This document shows, in pieces, positions 26,531 to 36,839 of a DNA stretch of 64,000 nucleotides. A model generated the notes under the pieces. It was not told the DNA's origin. It saw nothing but the letters and a program-made list of their open reading frames with translations, and searched no databases. Source of the DNA: Mycobacterium sp. PS03-16 (GTDB lineage Bacteria; Actinomycetota; Actinomycetes; Mycobacteriales; Mycobacteriaceae); assembly GCF_004570325.1 (NCBI RefSeq), contig NZ_SPQO01000009.1:62001-126000 (forward strand), given 5' to 3'. The position numbers were made by a program, and so were the translations under genes. The first letter of the stretch is position 1; each line of letters starts with the position of its first letter.

Positions 26531-26962
26531 GTGGGGGAGCTACTCGCGGGCGCCTGCGTGGCCGCCTGGCTGATCGCACTGAGCCTGTACGACATCAGGC
26601 GGCGCCGCCTGCCGAACTGGCTGACCCTGCCGGGTGCGGTGGCGATCCTGCTGGCCGCCGCGCTGACCGGCCACGGCCTGCCCGCACTCGCCGGCGCCGC
26701 CGCGCTGTTCGCGATCTACGCGGTGATCCACCTGACCCGGCCCGCCGCGATGGGCGCGGGCGACGCCAAACTCGCCCTCGGCCTCGGCGCCCTGACCGGC
26801 GCCTTCGGCGTGGACATCTGGCTGCTCGCCGCGTTGGCCGGACCGCTGGTGACCGCGCTGTGGGCGCTGGTGCCCGCGGCGACCGGACCGGGCCGCACCG
26901 TGCCGCACGGACCCTCGATGTGCCTGGCCAGCGTCGCCGCCGTCGCGCTGATGTGGTGGTGA
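26531..26962 (+). CDS. Short A24-type prepilin leader peptidase
   Basis: 143 residues. Membrane aspartyl protease of the type IV prepilin peptidase family with both catalytic aspartates: the one in SLYDIRRRRLPNWLTLPG and the GxGD motif in AAMGAGDAKLALGLGAL. It lacks the N-terminal methyltransferase domain and cysteines of full-length PilD. Four to five hydrophobic segments. No pilin or secretion ATPase gene lies nearby; its place between aroE and aroC matches Rv2551c (from memory). A processing role for Flp/Tad-like pilins encoded elsewhere is inference. GTG start 9 bp after aroE. Confidence 0.88.
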   Translation: MGELLAGACVAAWLIALSLYDIRRRRLPNWLTLPGAVAILLAAALTGHGLPALAGAAALFAIYAVIHLTRPAAMGAGDAKLALGLGALTGAFGVDIWLLAALAGPLVTALWALVPAATGPGRTVPHGPSMCLASVAAVALMWW

Positions 26963-27019
26963 GTGCCGCGGCCCGGCGGGATTTCGGGCTCGACGACACG
27001 CCATGGGAAGATGGGACGC

Positions 27020-28230
27020 GTGTTGCGATGGACCACTGCCGGTGAATCCCATGGCCGCGCGCTGGTGGCCGTCCTCGAGGGCATGGTCGCGGGTGTCGGG
27101 CTGACCTCGGACGACATCGGCGCGCAGTTGAAGCGCCGCCGCCTCGGCTACGGCCGCGGCGCCCGGATGAAGTTCGAGCAGGACCAGGTCACCGTGCTGG
27201 CCGGGGTCCGCCACGGTGTCACTCTCGGCGGCCCGATCGCGGTCGAGATCGGCAACACCGAGTGGCCGAAGTGGGAGACGGTGATGGCCGCCGACCCGGT
27301 CGACCCGGCCGAGCTCGCCGACAGCGCGCGCAACGCCCCGCTGACCCGGCCGCGGCCCGGCCACGCCGACTACGCCGGCATGCTCAAGTACGGCTTCGAC
27401 GACGCCCGTCCGGTCCTCGAGCGGGCCAGCGCCCGCGAGACCGCGGCCCGCGTCGCCGCGGGCACCATCGCGCGCGCCTTCCTGCGGCAGGCCCTGGGCG
27501 TCGAGGTGGTCTCCCACGTCATCTCGATCGGCGCGTCCGAGCCCTACGCCGGGCCGCCGCCGCAGCCGGCGGACCTGCCCGGCATCGACGACAGCCCGGT
27601 ACGCGCCTTCGACCAGGCCGCCGAAGAGTCGATGATCGCCGAGATCGAGGCCGCCAAACGCGACGGCGACACGCTCGGCGGTGTGGTCGAGGTGGTGGTG
27701 CACGGCCTGCCCGTCGGGCTCGGCTCGTTCACCAGCGGCGACGACCGATTGGACAGCCAGCTCGCCGCCGCGGTGATGGGGATTCAGGCCATCAAGGGTG
27801 TCGAGATCGGTGACGGCTTCGAAACCGCGCGCCGCCGCGGCAGCGTCGCCCACGACGAGATCTATCCCGGTCCCGACGGCGTCATGCGTTCCACCAACCG
27901 CGCGGGCGGGCTGGAAGGCGGGATGACCAACGGGCAGCCGCTGCGGGTCCGCGCCGCGATGAAGCCCATCTCCACCGTGCCGCGCGCGCTGGCCACCGTC
28001 GACATGGCCACCGGCGACGAGGCCGTCGCGATCCACCAGCGCTCCGACGTGTGTGCGGTGCCCGCCGCGGGCGTGGTCGTCGAGACCATGGTCGCGCTAA
28101 TACTGGCCCGGGCGGCGCTGCGGAAATTCGGCGGCGACTCGCTGACCGAGACCCGCGCCAACGTGCAGACCTACCTGGACGCCGTGCGCACGCGGGAGCC
28201 GGTCTCGCAGCCGGCGCAGGCGTCGGGCTG

Positions 28231-28231
<1 letters not shown>
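27020..28231 (+). CDS. aroC: Chorismate synthase
   Basis: 403 residues. FMN-dependent enzyme forming chorismate. Family marks: [101 protein letters not shown], and the [14 protein letters not shown] end with the [15 protein letters not shown] segment. The GTG at 27020 matches the usual actinobacterial start; an ATG nine bases upstream is also in frame. aroK begins one base into its stop codon. Confidence 0.97.
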
Positions 28232-30420
<2,189 letters not shown>

Positions 30421-30424
<4 letters not shown>

Positions 30425-31014
30425 AGGCGGTTCTCCGGCGGCGTCGCCCGGTCGGTGCCGCCACCTTGGCCGGCCACCGGCGAGGTCTGCTGCGCGTCGT
30501 GGGTGCCCTGCTCGGGACCACCGGCGCGCACCGCGGCGAACACGTCGGTGTCGGCGCGGTCGTCGTCACCCTCCCGCTGACGCGGCGCGTCGGGCGACTT
30601 CCGGTCGACCAGCCACCGGCCCAGCGCCACCCCGATCATCGCGAGCAGGAACGTCAGCAGCGCCGTGAACGCGGCGAACGTGGTGATCTCGTTCAGCAGT
30701 CCCTCGACGTAGAGGTTCTTGTAGAACATCCCGATGAACCAGGCGACCAGCCCGCTCACCACCCCGGCGAACAGGCCGGCCAACAGCCACGTCATCGCCA
30801 GATCGGAGCGCCGGTCGGGATCGGGGTTCCGGCGCGCGTCGGTGCGGCCGTCGATGAAGCCCCACAGGAACGCCAGGACCGCGTACACGCTGACCAGCAC
30901 GATGCTGATCGTGGTGGCCCGGGTCTCCCACGCGTTGATCATCGCTCCCTGCAGCAACCGGACGATCACCATCAGGGCCGCGAACACCAGTCCGCGCAGT
31001 AACCACTTGCTCAT
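30421..31014 (-). CDS. B-4DMT family membrane protein (Rv2536-like)
   Basis: 197 residues. Four predicted membrane helices (about 5-25, 38-56, 75-98, 112-132), then a polar, disordered C-terminal tail of about 60 residues rich in Asp, Arg, Gln and Gly. [29 protein letters not shown] and [26 protein letters not shown] are characteristic of a mycobacterial family named from its four-helix DMT-like bundle; no substrate is known. It stands on the opposite strand between aroQ and pepQ, as Rv2536 does (from memory). Confidence 0.8.
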
Positions 31015-31033
31015 GGGCGAACAGCGTAGCGAG

Positions 31034-31039
31034 TAGCGT
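31034..31039 (+). promoter_or_regulatory. -10 box of a probable leaderless pepQ transcript
   Basis: TAGCGT (TANNNT) ends eight bases before the GTG at 31048, and no ribosome binding site is visible. It would also drive efp and nusB. Confidence 0.45.
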
Positions 31040-31047
31040 CAGCCGCT

Positions 31048-32142
31048 GTGACTCTTTCTCAGCGCAGGGACCGGCTGCGCGACCGCCTGGCCGCCGCGGA
31101 CCTCGATGCGATGCTGGTCACAGACCTGATCAACGTCCGCTACCTGTCCGGATTCACCGGATCAAACGCCGCACTGCTCGTCCGCGTGTCCGAGGCGACG
31201 CCCGTGTTGGCCACCGATGGCCGGTACCGCACGCAGGCCGCGGCGCAGGCGCCCGACGCCGAGCTGGTCATCGAACGGGCGTGCGGGCCGCACCTCGCCG
31301 AACGGGCGGCCGCCGCGGGGGTGCGCCGGCTGGGCTTCGAGAGCCATGTGGTGACCGTCGACGGACACCGCCGCTTGCTGGACGCGGCCGGGGACGCCGA
31401 GCTGGTCCGCGCCGCCGGCATGGTCGAGGCGCTGCGCGAGATCAAGGACGCCGGCGAGGTCGCGCTGCTGCGGCTGGCCTGCGAGGCCGCCGACGCCGCC
31501 CTGCACGATCTACTCGCCCGGGGCGGGCTGCGGCCGGGCCGCACCGAGAAGGAGGTCCGGCGCGAGCTCGAGGACCTGATGCTCGACCACGGCGCCGACG
31601 GGCCGTCGTTCGAGACCATCGTCGCCGCCGGGGCGAACTCCGCGATCCCGCACCACCGGCCCACCGACGCCGTGCTGGCCGCAGGCGACTTCGTCAAGAT
31701 CGACTTCGGCGCCCTGGTCAGCGGCTACCACTCCGACATGACGCGGACGTTCGTGCTGGGCCACGCCGCGGACTGGCAGCGGGACCTGTACGCGCTGGTG
31801 GCCACGGCCCAGCGCGCCGGCACCGAGGCGCTGGCGGCCGGCGTCACGCTGCGCGACGTCGACGCCGCATCGCGCGAGGTCATCGCCGACGCCGGCTACG
31901 CCGACCGCTTCGGCCACGGACTGGGCCACGGGGTCGGGCTGCAGATCCACGAAGCGCCGGGAATCAACGCCGCGGCCGCCGGTACACTGCTTGCTGGCTC
32001 TGCGGTGACGGTGGAGCCCGGTGTCTATCTGCCCGACCGCGGCGGAGTCCGCATCGAGGACACGCTGGTCGTCGGTAGCGATCAGGCAGGCGCCCCCGAC
32101 TTGCTCACCCGGTTCCCCAAGGAACTGGCCATCATCACGTGA
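31048..32142 (+). CDS. pepQ: Xaa-Pro dipeptidase/aminopeptidase (M24 family)
   Basis: 364 residues. N-terminal creatinase-like domain (TDLINVRYLSGFTGSNAALLV) and a C-terminal pita-bread metalloprotease domain. Metal ligands appear in KIDFGALVSGYHSDMTRTF (two Asp), GHGLGHGVGLQIHEAPGIN (His) and VTVEPGVYLPDRGGVRIEDT (two Glu). It splits X-Pro peptides. It is followed 21 bp later by efp, the translation factor that relieves stalling at polyproline, a common pairing in actinobacteria. Confidence 0.93.
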   Translation: MTLSQRRDRLRDRLAAADLDAMLVTDLINVRYLSGFTGSNAALLVRVSEATPVLATDGRYRTQAAAQAPDAELVIERACGPHLAERAAAAGVRRLGFESHVVTVDGHRRLLDAAGDAELVRAAGMVEALREIKDAGEVALLRLACEAADAALHDLLARGGLRPGRTEKEVRRELEDLMLDHGADGPSFETIVAAGANSAIPHHRPTDAVLAAGDFVKIDFGALVSGYHSDMTRTFVLGHAADWQRDLYALVATAQRAGTEALAAGVTLRDVDAASREVIADAGYADRFGHGLGHGVGLQIHEAPGINAAAAGTLLAGSAVTVEPGVYLPDRGGVRIEDTLVVGSDQAGAPDLLTRFPKELAIIT

Positions 32143-32163
32143 TATCGAGGAGAACAACCCAAC

Positions 32164-32727
32164 GTGGCATCGACCGCCGACTTCAAGAATGGGCTCGTCC
32201 TGCAGATCGACGGCCAACTGTGGCAGATCGTCGAATTCCAGCACGTCAAGCCCGGTAAGGGCCCGGCCTTCGTCCGCACCAAGCTCAAGAACGTGGTGTC
32301 GGGCAAGGTCGTGGACAAGACCTACAACGCCGGGGTGAAGGTGGAGACCGCCACCGTCGACCGGCGCGACGCGACCTACCTGTACCGCGACGGCAGCGAC
32401 TTCGTGTTCATGGACTCCGAGGACTTCGAGCAGCATCCGCTGCCCGAGGCCCTGGTCGGCCGCGCCGCGGGCTTCCTGCTCGAGAGCATGCCGGTGCAGA
32501 TCGCCTTCCACGACGGCACCCCGCTGTACTTGGAACTGCCCGTCACCGTCGAGCTCGAGGTGACCCACACCGAGCCGGGGCTTCAGGGCGACCGCTCGAG
32601 CGCGGGCACCAAGCCGGCCACCATGGAGACCGGCGCCGAGATCCAGGTCCCGCTGTTCATCAACACCGGCGACAAGCTCAAGGTGGACTCCCGTGACGGC
32701 AGCTACCTGGGCCGCGTGAACTCCTAG
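32164..32727 (+). CDS. efp: Elongation factor P
   Basis: 187 residues, three beta-barrel domains. [37 protein letters not shown] contains the tip Lys of domain I. Domain III has the usual end ([29 protein letters not shown]). EF-P helps the ribosome through consecutive prolines. GTG start with a GAGGAG site. It lies between pepQ and nusB in one transcription unit. Confidence 0.97.
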   Translation: MASTADFKNGLVLQIDGQLWQIVEFQHVKPGKGPAFVRTKLKNVVSGKVVDKTYNAGVKVETATVDRRDATYLYRDGSDFVFMDSEDFEQHPLPEALVGRAAGFLLESMPVQIAFHDGTPLYLELPVTVELEVTHTEPGLQGDRSSAGTKPATMETGAEIQVPLFINTGDKLKVDSRDGSYLGRVNS

Positions 32728-32742
32728 CCGGCGCGGACCTCC

Positions 32743-33231
32743 ATGTCTGACCGGAAACCCGACCGGGGCCGTCACCAGGCCCGCAAACGCGCCGTCGACC
32801 TGCTGTTCGAGGCCGAGGCGCGGGGTATGACGCCCGCGGAGGTCGCCACCGCCCGCAACAAGCTGGCGGGCACCCAGCCCGACGTGACGGCGCTGAACCC
32901 CTACACGGTCACCGTCGCACGCGGCGTGACCGATCACCGCGCCCACATCGACGACCTCATCTCGTCACATCTGCAGGGCTGGACGCTGGATCGGCTTCCC
33001 GCGGTCGACCGCGCCATCCTGCGGGTGGCGGTGTGGGAGCTGCTGCACGCCGAGGACGTCCCCGAGCCGGTTGCGGTGGACGAGGCCGTCGAGCTGGCCA
33101 AGCAGCTGTCCACCGACGAGTCGCCGGGCTTCGTCAACGGCGTGCTGGGCCAGGTGATGCTGGTGACCCCGCAGATCCGGGCCGCCTCGCAGGCCGTGCG
33201 CGGCGCCACCGGAAGCGCGCCGGACAGCTGA
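32743..33231 (+). CDS. nusB: Transcription antitermination protein NusB
   Basis: 162 residues. All-helical RNA-binding protein that joins S10 on the boxA of rRNA leaders. [19 protein letters not shown] carries the Arg-rich boxA-binding motif; [20 protein letters not shown] and [28 protein letters not shown] are conserved. ATG 15 bp after efp. Probably the last gene of the unit. Confidence 0.97.
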   Translation: MSDRKPDRGRHQARKRAVDLLFEAEARGMTPAEVATARNKLAGTQPDVTALNPYTVTVARGVTDHRAHIDDLISSHLQGWTLDRLPAVDRAILRVAVWELLHAEDVPEPVAVDEAVELAKQLSTDESPGFVNGVLGQVMLVTPQIRAASQAVRGATGSAPDS

Positions 33232-33409
33232 CGGCGGACGTGGGGCGCATGGGCACGCCACACGACTGGGCGCCGTACTCGAGCTCTGCGGACGCGGCCC
33301 GGGTGTACCTGCGTGACCCCGACCTCGCGGTCGTTCATCATGTCGCGCCGCAGCGCCCACGACGGGTTTCGCGTCGCCGGTCACCGCGAGCGCCGGGTGG
33401 TGTCGCGCG
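33232..33409. other. Non-coding stretch after nusB
   Basis: An open frame beginning near 33250 (MGTPHDWAPYSSSADAARV) runs into the permease gene antisense; the first 30 residues look more protein-like than the rest, so it may be a gene remnant. No terminator or promoter I would defend. Confidence 0.35.
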
Positions 33410-34951
33410 CTATCGGCTGAGCGCGTCCACGACTCCGCGGCGGGCCAGCGCACGTCGGCCGATCAGCCCGATCACCGCGCTGCTCAGGTAACCGAAGGCG
33501 CCGACGACGGACACCAGGCCCCAGGCCGCTGCGGCGTCGAACTGCTGCTGGCTGATCACCAGGAGCCGGCCGATACCGCCGCCCGCGCCGAAGATGTCGG
33601 CCAGCAGAGTGACGATCAGCGCGAGTCCCGACGCCAGCCGCAGGCCCAGCAGGCCCCCGGGAGTGATCGACGGCAACACCACCCGCAGCCAGCGGCCGAG
33701 GGGTGAGAGACCCAGCGTGCGCGCCATCTCCCGCCGGACCGTGGGAACGCCCCGCGTGGCCGTCGCCGTGCTGAGCAATACCGGCCACGAGACCACGACC
33801 GCCACCAGGACGACCCCGGCGACCCGCCCCGGCCCGAGGAGCAGCACGACCACGGGAACCAGCGCCGCGGCGGGCACGGCGGCGAGGAAGTCGAGGGTTG
33901 GCGTCAGCGCCCGGTCGGCGCGCCGGGACCACCCGACGGCCACCCCGGCCAGCCCCCCGCACAGGGCGGCGGCGGCCAGCCCCACCACGTACGTCGACAC
34001 GGTCTCGGCGGCGGCCGGCAGCAGCGCCCCGGCGTCTACCAGGCCCGTCAGTGCCCGGAGCCACTCGCTGGGCGGCGGCCAGAACAGGGACTGCGGAGGC
34101 GCCGCGACCTGCCAGGCGAGCAACAGCGCCGCCAGCGGGACCAGTCCGCGGACCGCCGACTGCGGTGCCGACAGTCCCGGCTCGGTGAGGACACCAACGT
34201 CCCGCCCGGTTGTCAGCGGGATCGCGGGGAATGCCGCGCGTCCCAGGCGGCGCAGTGTGGCGTTGAGCAGGAAGCCGATGGCACCGCACACCGCGACGTA
34301 GGCCCACATCTGTTGCGGGGCCAGCGCATTGAGCGATTCGACCAGCGCGCCGCCCAGTCCCCGCGGAGTCGTCAGCATCTCGGCGACGATGGCCACGAGT
34401 AACGCCACCACTGCGCTCATCCGCGCGCCGACCAGCCAGGCGGGCACCGCCGCCGGAACGACGACCTTGCGCACCACCTGACTGCGGCGCAGACGAAGAG
34501 TACGGGCGGCGTCGTGATGCCCCGCCGGGACCGCCGCGACACCGGCGGCAGTGCTGATCAGCACCGGCCACAGCCCGGCGTACACCGCCACGGCGAGTTC
34601 GGCGGTGATGGTGGGCCCGAGCGTCAACACCGCCACCGGAACCAGCGCCACCGCGGGCACCGTCCGCAGGACATCGACGCTGGCCAGCACATGGCCGCTC
34701 AGCACCGGCGACAGTCCGACCGCCAACCCGGCCGACCCCCCGGCGACGATCGCGATCAGCGCCGCCGCAAGCGCCACCGTCAGCGTGTGGCCCGCCGCGT
34801 CGGCCAGCGCACCGGACTGCGCCAGCGCCAGCAGCGCGGTCGCGATCTCGGTAGGGGCCGGAAGGTAGTCGTAGGTCAGCACACCGGCCGAGGACAACGC
34901 CTGCCAGCCGGCGAGCATCGCGATCGGCACCCAGGCGCCACCGGCCCTCAC
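33410..34951 (-). CDS. ABC transporter permease, two permease domains fused in one chain
   Basis: 513 residues holding two BPD-type permease units of the nitrate/sulfonate/taurine class. Unit 1 (about 1-235) has the EAA-like loop DAARTLRLRRSQVVRKVVVPAAVPAWLVGARMS; unit 2 (about 265-513) has REMARTLGLSPLGRWLRVVLPSITPGGLLGLRLA. Most relatives (SsuC, TauC, ThiX) are single units that dimerise; here a covalent heterodimer is likely. GTG start overlaps the ATPase stop by 4 nt. The importer is completed by the ATPase and lipoprotein genes just upstream. Confidence 0.88.
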   Translation of the reverse strand: MRAGGAWVPIAMLAGWQALSSAGVLTYDYLPAPTEIATALLALAQSGALADAAGHTLTVALAAALIAIVAGGSAGLAVGLSPVLSGHVLASVDVLRTVPAVALVPVAVLTLGPTITAELAVAVYAGLWPVLISTAAGVAAVPAGHHDAARTLRLRRSQVVRKVVVPAAVPAWLVGARMSAVVALLVAIVAEMLTTPRGLGGALVESLNALAPQQMWAYVAVCGAIGFLLNATLRRLGRAAFPAIPLTTGRDVGVLTEPGLSAPQSAVRGLVPLAALLLAWQVAAPPQSLFWPPPSEWLRALTGLVDAGALLPAAAETVSTYVVGLAAAALCGGLAGVAVGWSRRADRALTPTLDFLAAVPAAALVPVVVLLLGPGRVAGVVLVAVVVSWPVLLSTATATRGVPTVRREMARTLGLSPLGRWLRVVLPSITPGGLLGLRLASGLALIVTLLADIFGAGGGIGRLLVISQQQFDAAAAWGLVSVVGAFGYLSSAVIGLIGRRALARRGVVDALSR

Positions 34952-35715
34952 ACCGGCTCCTCCCGCAGCGCCTCGCCGATGCGGTGCCGGGTGCGCATAT
35001 ACGCCGGCAGCTCCCGAGTCGTGAGCTGACCGCGGGGCCGCGGCAGGCCCGTGGTCACGGTGAGCCCGACGCGTCCGGGCCGTCCGCACAGCACCATCAC
35101 CCGGTCGCTGAGGTAGATCGCCTCGTCGAGGTCGTGCGTGACGAATACGACGGTGGCCCCGGTCCGGTCGGCGATGTCGAGCAGCAGATCCTGCAGCGCG
35201 GCCTTGGTGATCGCGTCGAGCGCGCCGAACGGCTCGTCCATCAACAGCACCTTGGGTCGCAACGCGAGTGCTCGCGCGATCTGCACGCGCTGGGCCATGC
35301 CGCCCGACAGCTGCCACGGGTAGGCCGACCGGTGGTCGGCCAGGCCGACGTCGGCCAGGGCCTCCTCGATGCGCCGCCGTCGTTCCGGCGGATCCACCCG
35401 GCTCTCGATCCCGAGCGCCACGTTGCGCGCCACGGTGCGCCACGGCAGCAGCGCGTTGCCGTAGTCCTGGAACACCACGACGACGCCGTCCGGCGGCCCG
35501 CTCACCGGGGTGCCGTCGAAACTGACTGTCCCCGAGTCACTTCCGATCAGACCACCCATGACCCGCACCAGGGTGGTCTTTCCGACACCTGATCGGCCGA
35601 CGACGCTGACGATCTCGCCGGCGTCAATCTCGAGGCTGACATCGGCGAGTACCGCATGGTCGGGGTTCCCGAGGTGGACGGACACCTCATCGAGCCGGTA
35701 GAGCGCCGCTGTCAC
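34948..35715 (-). CDS. ABC transporter ATP-binding protein (SsuB/TauB-like)
   Basis: 255 residues. Walker A VGRSGVGKTTLVRV, Q-loop VVFQDYGNALLPWRTV, signature LSGGMAQRVQIARAL, Walker B VLLMDEPFGALD and switch His VFVTHDLDEAIYLSDRV. LLPWRTVARNVALG is typical of nitrate/sulfonate/taurine importers. The GTG at 35713-35715 overlaps the substrate-binding protein stop by 4 nt (GTGA); a start at 35727 is also in frame. Confidence 0.93.
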   Translation of the reverse strand: MTAALYRLDEVSVHLGNPDHAVLADVSLEIDAGEIVSVVGRSGVGKTTLVRVMGGLIGSDSGTVSFDGTPVSGPPDGVVVVFQDYGNALLPWRTVARNVALGIESRVDPPERRRRIEEALADVGLADHRSAYPWQLSGGMAQRVQIARALALRPKVLLMDEPFGALDAITKAALQDLLLDIADRTGATVVFVTHDLDEAIYLSDRVMVLCGRPGRVGLTVTTGLPRPRGQLTTRELPAYMRTRHRIGEALREEPV

Positions 35716-36713
35716 GGCTCGCGCCACACGAGCGCGTCCACGTCGGGTTCGGTGTCGGTCGCCCCGACCGCCCTGGAGATCGCGACGTAGGGTTCGAGGT
35801 CCGCGGCCGTGATGTCAACGCCCCAGTCGGGCAGCGGTGCGCGTTCGACGACCTGGGGTGGGAGCCCGAGCCACTCCTGCATCATTCGGCGGGCGTTGGT
35901 CTCGTCGCGGTAGAGCAGTTCGATGGCCTCGCGCAGCGAGGACCGCCAGGCGCGGACGACGTCGGGGTCCTCGGTACCGAATGAACGCGCCGCCGTCCAC
36001 ACCGTCGTGATGGCCACGTCGACGGCACCGCCGCTGGCCTTGCGCACCGCCTCGACGATGACATCGTCATGAAGACGGAATCCGCGCGCGCCGATCGCCG
36101 AACTGAACGGGATGGTGGCCACGGCGGCGTCCGCATTGCCCGCGGAGAGTTGGTCGCCCATGGTCGGGAATGGCGTCTGCACGAAGCGGACGTCATCGCG
36201 ACTCATCCCCTCCTCCTGCAGCAGATAGGTGACCGCATCGGCGATGATCCCCGTCAGCGACGGCACGGCGATGGCCTGTCCGCGCAACTCGGCGAGCGCG
36301 TCGACACCCGAGTCCCGACTGATCCACACGGCGTTGGGACGCTGCCGGGAGGAGCGCTGGAGACCGGATACGATCTGCAGGTCGATGCCCTTGTCGGCGC
36401 CGATCAGCACCAGACTCGGATTGCTCATCACGATGTCGTACTGATCCTTGGCGAGTGCCGCCATGAATACCGGGAGATCGGGGCCCTCGGTCAATTGCAC
36501 GCGCAGGCCGTGCCGTTCGAAGATGCCGTGGGTCAGCGCCACCTGAACCGGCAGTGTGTTGCCGGCGGCGAACATCGCCACCCGCAAGACTTTCGGCGCG
36601 CCGTCGGCGGTCGAGGTCGCGTCCGGGGGAGCCGCTGTCCCGCACGACGTCACCAGGAATGCCACGGACACAGCGACATTGACGGCGCGGCGTGCGATTG
36701 CAGCGCGAAACAT
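35712..36713 (-). CDS. ABC substrate-binding lipoprotein (NMT1/SsuA-like)
   Basis: 333 residues. A lipoprotein signal peptide ends in VAFLVTSC, a lipobox with the Cys near residue 24. The mature part is a periplasmic-binding-protein-like II fold of the NMT1/SsuA/TauA kind (VALTHGIFERHGLRVQLTEGPD, FMAALAKDQYDIVMSNPS, AELRGQAIAVPSLTGIIADAVTYLLQEEGM). Substrates of this class include sulfonates, nitrate, thiamine precursors and bicarbonate; the sequence does not decide. It heads a three-gene operon with overlapping starts and is divergent from the large LuxR regulator. Confidence 0.87.
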   Translation of the reverse strand: MFRAAIARRAVNVAVSVAFLVTSCGTAAPPDATSTADGAPKVLRVAMFAAGNTLPVQVALTHGIFERHGLRVQLTEGPDLPVFMAALAKDQYDIVMSNPSLVLIGADKGIDLQIVSGLQRSSRQRPNAVWISRDSGVDALAELRGQAIAVPSLTGIIADAVTYLLQEEGMSRDDVRFVQTPFPTMGDQLSAGNADAAVATIPFSSAIGARGFRLHDDVIVEAVRKASGGAVDVAITTVWTAARSFGTEDPDVVRAWRSSLREAIELLYRDETNARRMMQEWLGLPPQVVERAPLPDWGVDITAADLEPYVAISRAVGATDTEPDVDALVWREP

Positions 36714-36839
36714 GATCGGTGGCACCCCCAGCGCTCGATCCGGCGACGATTCTCGCAGGTTTCGGTCAGGGCAGACGCAGAACCGTAGATCACGCCGATT
36801 CGTGCACCGGGCGGTTCCCCCATGCTGTGATGGAACGCG

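Noticed and set aside
33250..33491. Small ORF after nusB
   Set aside because: No ribosome binding site, Arg-rich end, and it runs antisense into the permease gene. Possibly a remnant only.
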